Origin: Azonexus sp.
Lineage (GTDB): Bacteria; Pseudomonadota; Gammaproteobacteria; Burkholderiales; Rhodocyclaceae
Assembly (NCBI RefSeq): GCF_023150235.1
Contig: NZ_JAKLLH010000012.1
Span: 1-64,000, forward strand
Direction: 5' to 3'
DNA: 64,000 nt
The position numbers and the translations under genes were made by a program. The notes below the pieces were generated by a model, which was given only the letters and a program-made list of their open reading frames with translations, was not told the origin of the DNA and made no database searches. The stretch's first letter is position 1, and every line of letters starts with the position of its first letter. Shown here in pieces: positions 1-8,852 of the stretch.

Positions 1-392
1 GAAAAATCAAAACCTTAAAAACCACCCAACCCCTCTTCGCCTCGCTTCACGCTTCGTTTCCGAATCGCCGTGGCGTCGAAGAGCTGCGCATTCTACAGAT
101 CAGAAAAATTACGTCAATACCTTGGACGAAAAAATTTGCAAGCTGTCACCATTCTCAACGCGGCGCTGAAAAGCCCGCCGCACCACCAGGGCAGGAACAG
201 TGGTTTCTTGAATCGACCTGCTGCATATAAGTAGGTCGAAGCCGTTTTTCAACACCCTGTTAACACCCTGCCGTATCGGAGGCGCTACCCGGGTTCAAGA
301 AGCAGGAGCAAGCAGGATGGTGCAGCGACCAAGTAAAAGAGAGGTCGGGACGGACAAGCCCTCTCACCCCATCCTTGGCAAACAAGCAGCCT
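1..392. other. Non-coding left edge
   Basis: I find no convincing gene here. The stretch holds a hairpin near 213-239 (TCGACCT pairing with AGGTCGA) and a short direct repeat AACACCCTG near 250-270. The strand of the gene beyond the left edge cannot be judged. Confidence 0.5.
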
Positions 393-869
393 TCAGGCAA
401 GCCGGCCTCGCCCCTGTAGTTCAGCCATTTGCCGGCGGGCAATGGCATGACCGTGGGCGGCGGCCTTGGCGATCCACATCAGCGCCAGATGCTCGTTGCG
501 CGGCACGCCGTGGCCGGCGGCATGGCATTGCCCGAGGCATTGCATCGCGTCGGCCTCCCCCTGCTCTGCCGCACGCTCAAACCAATAGATTGCCGCCAGA
601 TAACGCTGCAGAAGAAAGAAGCGCTGCCCCATCGCCGCCTGTGCCCCCGCAGCCCCCTGGTCAGCCTCCACGAGTAAACGGACATCGTCTGCGCCAAGAT
701 CGAGACCGGAAAGCATCAATACATCCTCCATCAGCAGTGAGGCGGCGGCGACACCACTACCGGAGGGCGCCTTGCGTACCACTCCCTCGGCAATGCGCCG
801 CCACAACGTCCGCTTGCTCAAGCCCGTCACCGCGATTGCCGCATCCAGACCAATAAGGTGATTCTCCAC
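393..869 (-). CDS. Sel1-repeat protein with N-terminal HTH-like segment
   Basis: A 158-aa protein. Residues about 6-30 (LDAAIAVTGLSKRTLWRRI) look like a helix-turn-helix or excisionase-type segment. The C-terminal half has Sel1/TPR-like repeats of the form YWFERAAEQGEADAMQCLG and ALMWIAKAAAHGHAIARRQM, which normally act as protein-interaction scaffolds. I chose the GTG at 869 because GGAGG lies just upstream. The open frame runs on to 1052, but that extension is Cys/Arg-rich and lacks a ribosome site. It is divergent from the pilin gene. The combination of a DNA-binding-like head and Sel1 tail suggests a small regulator or adaptor, but no specific role is visible. Confidence 0.65.
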   Translation of the reverse strand: MENHLIGLDAAIAVTGLSKRTLWRRIAEGVVRKAPSGSGVAAASLLMEDVLMLSGLDLGADDVRLLVEADQGAAGAQAAMGQRFFLLQRYLAAIYWFERAAEQGEADAMQCLGQCHAAGHGVPRNEHLALMWIAKAAAHGHAIARRQMAELQGRGRLA

Positions 870-1105
870 GCGCCCTCCTTTCAAACTCCGTCGTATACAG
901 AGTCCAGTCGCAGGAATTCTAAGCCATCCACCACGGGGATTGCGCTCACGATCCCCGACATCGGGTACCCCCAGGCGGAGGCAAGCCAACCCTCGCGGTG
1001 AAAGGCGGCACAACTGGCACTGAAAACCCCGTGCCAACCGTGGCCGCCACACGTGCCAGAACCTGCTTTTTTGGCAAAACTGAGAAAAAACACCTTTTCC
1101 CGCCT

Positions 1106-1121
1106 TGGCATGGAACGTGCG
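1106..1121 (+). promoter_or_regulatory. Sigma-54 (-24/-12) promoter of the pilin gene
   Basis: TTGGCATGGAACGTGC has GG at 1107-1108 and GC at 1119-1120, exactly 10 nt apart, as RpoN promoters require. The -24 half is good (TGGCATG) and the -12 half is weaker (GTGC for TTGC). Pilin genes in Pseudomonas and other proteobacteria are typically RpoN/PilR-dependent, so the position about 60 nt before the ATG fits. Confidence 0.65.
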
Positions 1122-1182
1122 TCAGAAGTTTCGTCGGGGGCAGTTCCGCCTCGCCTCACTCACCCTGAAAAGGAGCTTCAAA

Positions 1183-1536
1183 ATGAAAAATGCACAACAA
1201 GGTTTCACCCTGATCGAACTGATGATCGTCGTCGCCATCATCGGCATCCTGGCCGCTGTCGCCCTGCCGCAGTACCAGAACTACACCAAGAAGTCTGCCG
1301 ACGCCGCCTGTCTGGCCGAAGCTACCGGCTTCGCCAAGGCCATGGCTGCCGCTAACGCTAATAACGACGTTAACTTGGTGCCGACGATGCCGACGAGTGC
1401 GGCTAGCCGTGCTTGCAAGACCGCTACTTACACTACCGCTCTGGACTCCACCACTGCCGTCGCATTCTCCGCTGGTTCCCGCGGCGATAAGGCTGTCAGC
1501 TGCGATTACACCACCGGTAACTGCACGCTCAACTAA
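1183..1536 (+). CDS. pilA: Type IV pilin (major pilin, PilA/PilE type)
   Basis: A 117-aa prepilin. The class III leader MKNAQQG is cut before Phe8 by PilD. The mature N-terminus [16 protein letters not shown] has the invariant Glu5 and the hydrophobic alpha-1 spine. The C-terminal part carries Cys pairs ([20 protein letters not shown]) that would form the D-loop disulfide. The ATG at 1183 follows AAGGAG. The upstream frame to 1105 is not part of the protein. The gene has its own sigma-54 promoter and its own terminator, as expected for an abundant subunit. It may serve twitching, attachment or DNA uptake; ComEC is encoded 4 kb downstream on the other strand. Confidence 0.93.
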   Translation: MKNAQQGFTLIELMIVVAIIGILAAVALPQYQNYTKKSADAACLAEATGFAKAMAAANANNDVNLVPTMPTSAASRACKTATYTTALDSTTAVAFSAGSRGDKAVSCDYTTGNCTLN

Positions 1537-1567
1537 TAGCTGCGGCTTGATCCAAGCCGTGCTCATG

Positions 1568-1597
1568 AAAAGGTTGGTCGTTTCGACCAACCTTTTT
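1568..1597 (+). terminator. Intrinsic terminator after the pilin gene
   Basis: AAAAGGTTGGTCG and CGACCAACCTTTT form a perfect 13-bp stem around a TTT loop, running into a T tract. It separates pilA from the next gene on the same strand. Confidence 0.9.
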
Positions 1598-1632
1598 CTT
1601 TGGTCAGTCCCTTTTTGAAGTCGGAAGTCGAC

Positions 1633-3390
1633 ATGCCGCATTCCCCCCAATTCGGTCGCGTAGCCTGGCCGCTGCTGGCGCTGGCGGTGTTGTTGCTGCC
1701 CGACCTGCTCTGGGCCGTGCGCAGCGACGAACCGCTCCATGCCTTGCAGCACGGGCTGGTCTTCAGCCTCTGCATGCTGCTCGGCGGCTTCGTCTGGTCG
1801 CGCCGGCGGGTGGTTTTCCTGCTCTGGCTCGGGCTGCCCTTCGCCTTGCTGGTGCCGTTCGAGAGTTACTACATCTGGCGCTACTCGTTCCCTTCCAGCG
1901 CCCACGTGCTGGCGATCATCGGTGAAACCAACGCCAGCGAAGCCCGGGCTTATCTCGGCTACCCGCTGCTGGCGGCATTGCTCGCCAGCCTGTTGCTGAT
2001 CGGGCTGCTCTATGCAATTGCCCTGCGTCGTGCCGGCCGCCAGCCCTTGTTTCCCGAACATCGCGCCTGGCGCTGGCTGGGGGTGGCCATGCTGCTGCCT
2101 TTCATCAGTCTTGCAATTGGCGAAGTCGCACTGATCGGCAAGCCGTCGCCCGAGCGCGCCGGCGATGCGGCCGACCAGCAGTCGCAGGCGACCCATGCGC
2201 TGCTCAAGGATGTCCGTTTCGGCATGGACGAAGTGATGACTTCGAGCTTTCCGTTCGGCATTCCATTTCGCCTGAGCACTTATCTGTCCGAGCAGCAACG
2301 GCTGAATGAAGCGCGGCTTAAATCGAGAAAAATACAGGTGACTGCGGCGACCGCCGCCGACTCGGCTGCCGAACTGGTGGTGCTGGTGATCGGCGAGTCG
2401 GCGCGTCCCGACCGCTGGCATGCCAACGGCTATCCGCGGCAGACGACACCGGCGATCGAAGCGATCCCCGAAGCGGTGAGCTTGAGCAATGTCCTCTCGC
2501 CGTGGCCGGCGACCCGCAATGCGGTGCCGACCCTGCTCACCGGCATGATCGACGATCAGGGCTTGCCGCCGATCGCGGTGCCGTCGGTGATCGACGTCTA
2601 TCGGGCGGCCGGTTGGGAAACTTACTGGCTCTCCAACCAGTCCCCACTGGGAATGCACGACTCGACCATCGTGCTTCATGCCGACCGGGCGCAGCATCGC
2701 CAATTCCTCAACGGCGGCGATTACACCCAAGCTTCAGATTTCGATGAGGTACTGATTCCAGCAATGGAAAAAGCATTGCACGACGCACCTGGCAAGAAAA
2801 AGCTGCTTGTTCTGCACCTGCTCGGCAGCCATATTTCGTACGCAGACCGCTATCCCGCCGCTTTTGCCCAATTCGAGCGCGTGCCCAGCGCTTTCGAAAA
2901 GATCGGCGGATTCAGGAAAGTCCACGACCAGTACGATAATTCGATTCTTTACACCGATTACGTGCTGGGCCAGTTCATCGCCCGGCTGCGGGCGACCGGC
3001 AAGGCGGCAGCGCTGGTCTACGCTTCTGACCACGGACAGAATCTGCCGGACCTGCAATGTCAGCGTTTCGGCCACGGCCACCCGGCCGAAGACTCCTTCC
3101 GCGTGGCCGCGCTGACCTGGCTGTCGCCACAACTGGAAGCCAGCCGGCCAGGAACGATCGAAAGGCTGCGTGGGCGTGCTGCTGCACCTTTCCATTTGAG
3201 CGAGATTTTTGCCACCGTACTCGATCTAGGCGGCATCGAATATGAAAAACTCGATCATCGGCGCAGCTGGAGCGACAAGGGCTGGCAGCCGGGCAAGCGG
3301 CTGATCGGGAATTTCCTCAATTTCGATAGCGCCGAGCTGTCCGGCGCCTGTCACCTACTCAAATACGATCCTCAGGCTGCGGGTTCCTGA
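1633..3390 (+). CDS. Membrane phosphoethanolamine transferase (sulfatase/AlkP fold, EptA-like)
   Basis: A 585-aa protein with about five N-terminal membrane segments (to about residue 160) and a periplasmic sulfatase-fold domain. Visible active-site elements are VVLVIGESARPDRW (metal-binding Glu near 255), WPATRNAVPTLLTG with a candidate nucleophile Thr near 294, SNQSPLGMHDS, and YASDHGQNLPD plus GHGHPAEDSF as distal metal ligands. The family moves phosphoethanolamine from phosphatidylethanolamine to lipid A, LPS core, glucans or, for Neisseria PptA, to pilin. The start at 1633 (MPHSPQ) is preferred over the ATG/GTG at 1600, which overlaps the pilin terminator. Its place right after the pilin gene makes pilin a plausible substrate. 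Lipid A modification is the alternative. Confidence 0.8.
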   Translation: MPHSPQFGRVAWPLLALAVLLLPDLLWAVRSDEPLHALQHGLVFSLCMLLGGFVWSRRRVVFLLWLGLPFALLVPFESYYIWRYSFPSSAHVLAIIGETNASEARAYLGYPLLAALLASLLLIGLLYAIALRRAGRQPLFPEHRAWRWLGVAMLLPFISLAIGEVALIGKPSPERAGDAADQQSQATHALLKDVRFGMDEVMTSSFPFGIPFRLSTYLSEQQRLNEARLKSRKIQVTAATAADSAAELVVLVIGESARPDRWHANGYPRQTTPAIEAIPEAVSLSNVLSPWPATRNAVPTLLTGMIDDQGLPPIAVPSVIDVYRAAGWETYWLSNQSPLGMHDSTIVLHADRAQHRQFLNGGDYTQASDFDEVLIPAMEKALHDAPGKKKLLVLHLLGSHISYADRYPAAFAQFERVPSAFEKIGGFRKVHDQYDNSILYTDYVLGQFIARLRATGKAAALVYASDHGQNLPDLQCQRFGHGHPAEDSFRVAALTWLSPQLEASRPGTIERLRGRAAAPFHLSEIFATVLDLGGIEYEKLDHRRSWSDKGWQPGKRLIGNFLNFDSAELSGACHLLKYDPQAAGS

Positions 3391-3409
3391 ACACCGGTAA
3401 AGGACAAAA

Positions 3410-4027
3410 ATGACTTCTTCCGCAATCTCTCGCAGCCGGTTCGGGCTGCTCGGCCTGGCCTTCCTCTGCTCCGGCGCCGCCGGGCTGATTTACCAGGTGG
3501 CCTGGCAGCGGCTGCTGTTCGCCAATTTCGGGGTTGATCTGATCTCGGTCTGCATCATCGTGTCGACCTTCATGCTCGGTCTCGGTCTCGGGGCGCTGGC
3601 CGGCGGCTGGCTGGGCGACCGTTTTCCTGCCGCGACCCTGAAGTTTTTCGTGCTCTGCGAAATGGTGATTGGCCTCTTCGGCCTGGTCAGCCCCTTTCTG
3701 ATCCGCGCCCTCGGGAGCTGGTTGAGCGATGCCTCGTTCGCGGTGTCCGGCCTGGCCAATTTCCTGCTGATGCTGATCCCGACTTTTTTCATGGGGGCAA
3801 CGCTGCCGGTGCTGATCGCGCATCTGGTGCGCGTATGGCACAACGTCGGCTCGGCGACAGGCCACCTCTACGCCCTGAACACCCTGGGTGCGATGCTGGG
3901 CTGCAGTCTGACAGCATTCTGGCTATTCCACTTCATCGAGCTTGATCAGACAATTTATCTTGCTGCAGCGATTAATTTTTCGGTTGCCGGCGTGGTGGGT
4001 TTTTCTTTCAGGGCAGAAGGAAAATGA
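3410..4027 (+). CDS. Polytopic membrane protein, N-terminal half of a membrane-bound spermidine-synthase-like pair
   Basis: A 205-aa protein, almost entirely hydrophobic, with about six membrane segments. FLCSGAAGLIYQVAWQRLLF and LGLGLGALAGGWLGDRF match the start of proteins annotated as fused MFS/spermidine synthase. Its stop overlaps the next start (ATGA), and the next gene begins with a second copy of the same kind of membrane module (SFCTGFVSLSEEILWVRI). In many bacteria the two modules are in one chain, so this looks like a natural split into two subunits. No catalytic domain is present here. Function is unknown; the operon links it to pilin and the phosphotransferase. Confidence 0.65.
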   Translation: MTSSAISRSRFGLLGLAFLCSGAAGLIYQVAWQRLLFANFGVDLISVCIIVSTFMLGLGLGALAGGWLGDRFPAATLKFFVLCEMVIGLFGLVSPFLIRALGSWLSDASFAVSGLANFLLMLIPTFFMGATLPVLIAHLVRVWHNVGSATGHLYALNTLGAMLGCSLTAFWLFHFIELDQTIYLAAAINFSVAGVVGFSFRAEGK

Positions 4028-5526
4028 TACGACTGGCTTGGTTTCTCTCGTTTTGTACCGGTTTCGTCAGTCTCTCAGAAGAAATTCTCTGGGTCCGCAT
4101 CGTTGGTTTTGCTTTTGAGAGCACTCCCCGCGCATTTGCTCAGGTATTGACGGCTTTTCTCGGCGGCATAGCCCTCGGTGCGCTACTAGGCAAGCGGCTA
4201 TCGGAGCGGAAACTGGCTACACCGGCAACAGCTGCCTGGTTGCTGCTGGCAGCAGGTTCACTCCTGTTGCTGTTGCCAACACTGATTGCCAGCATCCATC
4301 AAGTTCCTCTTGCATCGCTCTCGATGCTGTTGTTGATCTTGCTGGGCGCAACGCTGAAAGGAATGCTTTTTCCCATCGTTCACCATTTGGGCTCAAGCCA
4401 AGGCGATACGTTGGGACGCTCGGTTTCACGAACTTATTTCTCCAATATCCTGGGGGCCACGCTCGGTCCGCTGGTCACGGGATTGCTCTTGCTGGATCAT
4501 TTTTCCTCCGGCACGAGTTTGCAATTACTAGGTCTTCTCTGTTTTCTCGCGGCACTTCCTCCCCTGTCATTCAGCCTGAAAGATGGGCGGATACGTATTG
4601 CAAGCGCAGGATTGGCACTGGGATTGGCCGGCCTGTTGAGTTTCCCTGCCCTACAGTCCGCAGGTAGCCTGCTCATGCACCGACTGGCACATACCGAGGG
4701 CGGAAGGCTGCGCATGCTGATCGAAAACCGCCACGGCATCGTGCATTCGGTAGCCACGACCGGCGATGAGGATACTGTTTTCGGTGGCAATATTTACGAC
4801 GGGAAGACCAATATCGATCTGATCCGCAACAGCAACATGATCGACAGGGCCTATCTCTTGTACGGCCTGCATCCGACGCCCAAGCGGGTTCTGGTCATCG
4901 GTCTGTCTTCGGGAGCGTGGACGCGCATCATCGGCGCAATTCCTGGTGTCGAAAGCATTGATGTGGTCGAGATCAATCCTGGCTATATCGAGATGATCCG
5001 CGCCTACCCGCATCTGGCGCCACTGCTCGACGATCCCAGGCTGAAACTGCACATCGACGATGGACGCCGCTGGCTACGCCGTAGTCATGCGCAATTCGAC
5101 CTGATCGTGATGAACACCACCTTCCATTGGCGGGCCAACATCACCAATCTTCTCTCCGTGGAAATGATGGAGTTGATGCGGGGTTCGCTGGCACCCGGCG
5201 GCATGCTTGCCTTCAATACGACTGCTTCCTACGATGCCTTCAGGACAGCGGCCGAGGTTTTTCCCCATGCCTATTTGTTCAGGAACTTCGTCTATGCGGC
5301 TGAACACGATTTCCGCCAACAACTACCTTATCTCAGCGAGCGTTTGCAGCAATTCAAGCTGAATGGTCAGCCGCTCCTTCCCGCGACTGAGGCGTACGAA
5401 AAGGCACGTACACAGCTGGCGACCATCAAATTCATCGAATTGCGCCAGATTGCCGATATTTTCCCTCGTCCATTGCAAACGGTTACCGATCAAAACATGA
5501 TCACCGAGTTCCGGTTTGGGCGCTAA
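4024..5526 (+). CDS. Membrane protein with C-terminal spermidine-synthase-like methyltransferase-fold domain
   Basis: A 500-aa protein. Residues 1-220 hold about seven membrane segments. The rest is an aminopropyltransferase-like Rossmann domain with RVLVIGLSSGAWTRI (nucleotide-site loop), DVVEINPGYIEM (acidic residue after strand 2), LHIDDGRRWLRR and FDLIVMNTTFHW. Soluble spermidine synthases have GGGDGG in the first loop and a D-(S/L)-D-P motif in the last. Here these are GLSSGA and MNTTFHW, so polyamine synthesis is doubtful and another donor or acceptor is likely. It is coupled to the preceding membrane gene by ATGA. Together with the pilin and phosphoethanolamine-transferase genes it may modify a surface component. 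Confidence 0.65.
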   Translation: MIRLAWFLSFCTGFVSLSEEILWVRIVGFAFESTPRAFAQVLTAFLGGIALGALLGKRLSERKLATPATAAWLLLAAGSLLLLLPTLIASIHQVPLASLSMLLLILLGATLKGMLFPIVHHLGSSQGDTLGRSVSRTYFSNILGATLGPLVTGLLLLDHFSSGTSLQLLGLLCFLAALPPLSFSLKDGRIRIASAGLALGLAGLLSFPALQSAGSLLMHRLAHTEGGRLRMLIENRHGIVHSVATTGDEDTVFGGNIYDGKTNIDLIRNSNMIDRAYLLYGLHPTPKRVLVIGLSSGAWTRIIGAIPGVESIDVVEINPGYIEMIRAYPHLAPLLDDPRLKLHIDDGRRWLRRSHAQFDLIVMNTTFHWRANITNLLSVEMMELMRGSLAPGGMLAFNTTASYDAFRTAAEVFPHAYLFRNFVYAAEHDFRQQLPYLSERLQQFKLNGQPLLPATEAYEKARTQLATIKFIELRQIADIFPRPLQTVTDQNMITEFRFGR

Positions 5527-5552
5527 GCGGCAAGACAGGGTAAGCAGGAAAC

Positions 5553-8135
5553 TCAGCCGCTGGCGCCGTTCAGCCACTCTCGCTGCCAATAGTGCCTCGC
5601 TTCATTCCGGTAGGCGTCGACTTTGCTGCCTCCTCTTTCCAGTTGGATGCTGATTCTGCCGTCGCGGTCGCTGCGCCAGAGTCGGGTGCCGTGGGGGGTG
5701 TAGCGGCTGAGGATTTCGGGTTTGGGATGACCGAAGCGATTGCGGTAGCCAACGGTGAAAATGGCGTGCAAAGGGGCAACGGCGGCGATGAAGGCCGGGG
5801 TGGAAGAGGTTCTGGAGCCGTGATGAGGCACCAGCAGGATGTCGGCGAGCAGTTTTTGCCGAGCGCTGGCAAGCAGGCCGATTTCGTCGGCGGCTTCGAT
5901 GTCGCCGGTCAGCAGCAGGACGCGACCAGCGGCGGCGATACGTAGCACGCAGGATAAATGGTTGGTTTTTTGCCTTTTTTGCCCGTCGACCGTGTAAGCC
6001 GCCGCTGCAGGGTGAAGAAAGGCAAAGTCGACGCCGTCCCATTGCCATTCTTCGCCGGCCCGGCAGCGTTGAGCGGCTTGCGGCGCGAATGAGCTGCGGA
6101 GATCGTCGACGGGCAGTGCGGCGAGGAGCGAGGCGGTGCCGCCGGCGTGGTCGCTATCGCGATGGCTGACGACGAGGCGGTGCACACGGTCGACGCCGGA
6201 AAAACGCAAAAATGGCAGCAAGACGCGCTCGCCGGCATCGGCTTCCGGGCCGTAGAGCGGGCCGGGGTCGTAGACCAGGTTGTGGTGCTCGGTGCGAACA
6301 ACGACGGAGAGCCCCTGGCCGACATCGAGCACGTCGATCCAGGCGGCACCGGTGGGCGGACGGGGTGCCGGCCAGTAGAGCGCGGGCAATAGCAGGCAGA
6401 ATCCCAGGCCGCGCCCGGGCAGGCCGCGCGGGAGAAGCGCGACGAGGACGCCAAGGGCGGCCAAGGCAGCCACCGGCCAGGGCGGCGCCGGAGGCTGCCA
6501 GAGGGGGGCTTTGGCACAGAAGGCAAGGAATTGCAGCAGTCCCGACAGCAAGGCATGAGCGAGCAAGAGGGCGGCGTTTCCCGGCAGGTTGTCGCCGAGA
6601 AACGCCGCGACCAGGGCCAAGGGGGCAATGGCAAAGCTGACCAGGGGAATGGCGAGGGCATTGGCCAGGGGCGATACCAGGGATAGTTGCTGAAAAACGA
6701 GTAGTACGACGGGTAGCGAGGCGAGAGTCGCCGCCCATTGCGTCCGCCCCCAGGCCCCGAGTCCCTGCTGCCAGCCGGCTGTGGCGGTGGGCGTGCGCGC
6801 AATCCAGAAAAGGGCGGCAACGGCGCCGAAGGAGAGCCAGAAACCCGGCGCCCGCACCGCCCATGGGTCGAGGATGAGGACGGCGAGCAGGGCCAGGGCC
6901 AGGATGCGCGAAGGCGCGGGCTGGCGTTTGCCGAGGGCGGCCAGTGCGGCGATGAGCAGCATGCAGGCGGTACGCTGGGCCGGGACGGAAAATCCGGCGA
7001 GCAAGGCGTAGCCGACACCGGCGGCAGCGGCAGCGGCCATTCCCGCCCGCTGGGCCGGCCAACGCAGGGCGAGAAAGGGCCAGCGGCGCCAGATAGCGGC
7101 GACGAGCGCACCGACCAGGGCGGCCAGCATGGTGACATGGAGCCCGGAAATACTCATCAGGTGGGTGGTGCCGGTACGGCTGAATATCTGCCATTCGGCA
7201 GGCGCGATTGCCCGCTGGTCGCCGATGGCCAGCGCCACCAGGATGCCGATGGCCGGGTAATCCGCTTGCGGCAGGGCGTTCTGCATCCGGGTGCGGATAT
7301 GCTCGCGCCAGCGTTCGATGTGCAGCCAGGGTTGGGAGACGAATTCGGCCAGGCGTTGCGGTGTCTGGCCGGGTGCCCCGGGGCGGATATAGCCGGTGGC
7401 ACGCAGGCCGCGCTCGAAGAGCCAGGCTTCGTAGTCGAAACTGCCTGGATTGGCGTTGCCATGGGCCTGCTTGAGACGAATGGTCAAACGCCAGCGTTCG
7501 CCAACGCGAAAGACGGGCTCCGATTTGCCGGCCTCCGCCCCCCGGAGCGGGCCGGCATCGCCTGCGGCTGGACGCCGGTAATGGTTGAGCAGGATGCGTG
7601 GCGGCAAACCGGCCCGAGTGGCGGGAATTTCGCCGTCAGCCACGGTCGACAGGCTTTCCAGGGCAAATTCCAGGCGCTGCCCGCGCTCGTTTTCCTGCGG
7701 CAAGGCAGCAACGAGGCCGACGACGTGCAAATCAACCCCTTCAAGCGCGGGATCGAGGCGTTCGCCAAGCCGCAGTTCGGCCCGCCAGCCGCTCCAGGCG
7801 AAGCCGAGGAGAAAGACCGCCAGCAGCAGGCGCCAGGTGGGAGCGGGCCGCCCTTGCCGCCCCGGGAGCAAGCCGGGTAGCGCCAGCAGCCCCCAGGACC
7901 AGGGGAGGACGGGAAGAACCGGCTGTGCCTGCAGCAGGAGGATACCGGCGGCCCAGGCCAGCGCCGGCAGGACGACGGGCAAGCCCGACGGCGGCTTTGG
8001 CGGAGAGGGCGACGACGATGGAAGGAGCGGAGATGAGAAAGCGGAAACACGCAGCCGGCGCAGGGCTGCGAGGAAGCCATGTCCAGAAATGAAGCGGCGC
8101 ATTGCCCGGCCTGCTCCCGGTAGGTGGAACTTCAT
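5553..8135 (-). CDS. comEC: DNA internalization protein ComEC/Rec2
   Basis: An 860-aa inner-membrane channel for single-stranded DNA uptake. The N-terminal region is hydrophobic. The DUF4131/OB-type part is around residues 90-250. The Competence membrane domain follows, with MSISGLHVTMLAALVGAL and repeated helices. The C-terminal third is a metallo-beta-lactamase-like domain with IDVLDVGQGLSVVV, SHRDSDHAGG, LLLTGDIE and VPHHGSRTSS. The ATG at 8135 gives the longest product; the ATG at 8102 (MRRFISGH) has a slightly better ribosome site. The gene carries three copies of the CACGGTCGAC 10-mer discussed in the findings. With the pilin gene nearby it supports natural competence in this organism. 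Confidence 0.92.
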   Translation of the reverse strand: MKFHLPGAGRAMRRFISGHGFLAALRRLRVSAFSSPLLPSSSPSPPKPPSGLPVVLPALAWAAGILLLQAQPVLPVLPWSWGLLALPGLLPGRQGRPAPTWRLLLAVFLLGFAWSGWRAELRLGERLDPALEGVDLHVVGLVAALPQENERGQRLEFALESLSTVADGEIPATRAGLPPRILLNHYRRPAAGDAGPLRGAEAGKSEPVFRVGERWRLTIRLKQAHGNANPGSFDYEAWLFERGLRATGYIRPGAPGQTPQRLAEFVSQPWLHIERWREHIRTRMQNALPQADYPAIGILVALAIGDQRAIAPAEWQIFSRTGTTHLMSISGLHVTMLAALVGALVAAIWRRWPFLALRWPAQRAGMAAAAAAGVGYALLAGFSVPAQRTACMLLIAALAALGKRQPAPSRILALALLAVLILDPWAVRAPGFWLSFGAVAALFWIARTPTATAGWQQGLGAWGRTQWAATLASLPVVLLVFQQLSLVSPLANALAIPLVSFAIAPLALVAAFLGDNLPGNAALLLAHALLSGLLQFLAFCAKAPLWQPPAPPWPVAALAALGVLVALLPRGLPGRGLGFCLLLPALYWPAPRPPTGAAWIDVLDVGQGLSVVVRTEHHNLVYDPGPLYGPEADAGERVLLPFLRFSGVDRVHRLVVSHRDSDHAGGTASLLAALPVDDLRSSFAPQAAQRCRAGEEWQWDGVDFAFLHPAAAAYTVDGQKRQKTNHLSCVLRIAAAGRVLLLTGDIEAADEIGLLASARQKLLADILLVPHHGSRTSSTPAFIAAVAPLHAIFTVGYRNRFGHPKPEILSRYTPHGTRLWRSDRDGRISIQLERGGSKVDAYRNEARHYWQREWLNGASG

Positions 8136-8338
8136 TCCAGGCTGGTCGCCGGGCGAGCCCCAGGGTTATTCCATTTGGAAAACCCTAGTCTGACATGATG
8201 CCAAAAGAATATCCAGGACTGGTTTCACCCGTCGGCGACTCCCACCATGGCTCTTGCATCGCCCCGACACCTCTACCGGACAGAAATATTCGCCATGTAC
8301 GCCGCTCGCATCGAAGCCGGATAGCAGCGACTCGGCAT

Positions 8339-8605
8339 GAGGCACTGACTGTACAGATGCGAGTTCGACTGCTACCCAACACCAGTGCCGAGACGGCAAT
8401 GGCTGAGCTGGGTGCGCGTGTCGTCAACGAAGGGGCGAACTTCGCGGTCATCGAGACGAAGTCGGCGGGGGAACTGCTGTTCCGGCAAAACGTTGGCGGC
8501 GTTTGCTTGGCCAGTCCGGTCCAGGTCTATCTCGATCTCCTGCGCGGAGAGGGCCGAGCCAAGGAATTGGCCGGGCACTTGCGCAAGGAAAGGATTGGAT
8601 CCTGA
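8339..8605 (+). pseudogene. C-terminal remnant of an AbiEi-type antitoxin
   Basis: The recognisable part is about 85 aa ending GVCLASPVQVYLDLLRGEGR...LRKERIGS. SPVQxYLDLL plus a Gly/Arg-rich turn and final helix is the usual C-terminus of AbiEi-family type IV antitoxins. The N-terminal winged-helix part is missing: the open frame runs back to 8195 but that sequence has no family character. Its stop overlaps the next start (TGATG), preserving the antitoxin-toxin order. Confidence 0.5.
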
Positions 8606-8827
8606 TGGCGAAACCCGCAACGCTCGATGACTGCCGCGACCAGTACGCGGTGAACCGCGAACGCGTCCTCGTGACGCTGCCGCACGGACTCGGACCGTGG
8701 AAAGAGTCGGTCTGCCTGATCGGGGGACTCACACCGCGATATCTCGTTTCCGCACGACCGCCTGTCGTGCCGGCGCACGCAGGCACCCGGACGTGAACAT
8801 CTCGATGCGCTGGCGCCAGGTGGGGTC
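8605..8827 (+). pseudogene. N-terminal remnant of an AbiEii-type nucleotidyltransferase toxin
   Basis: The 63-codon frame ending at 8796 contains VCLIGGLTPRYLV...PPVVPAHAGT, the start of an AbiEii/AbiGii nucleotidyltransferase (GG box, then a TxDxD region). Right where the catalytic Asp pair should follow, the frame ends (GTRT stop). A +1 shift would read PDVNIS, resembling the DVDI motif. So the gene was frameshifted and then lost its 3' end. Together with the antitoxin remnant this is a dead toxin-antitoxin pair. Confidence 0.5.
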
Positions 8828-8852
8828 CGCGCGCAGCCCAGGCGCGGGGACC

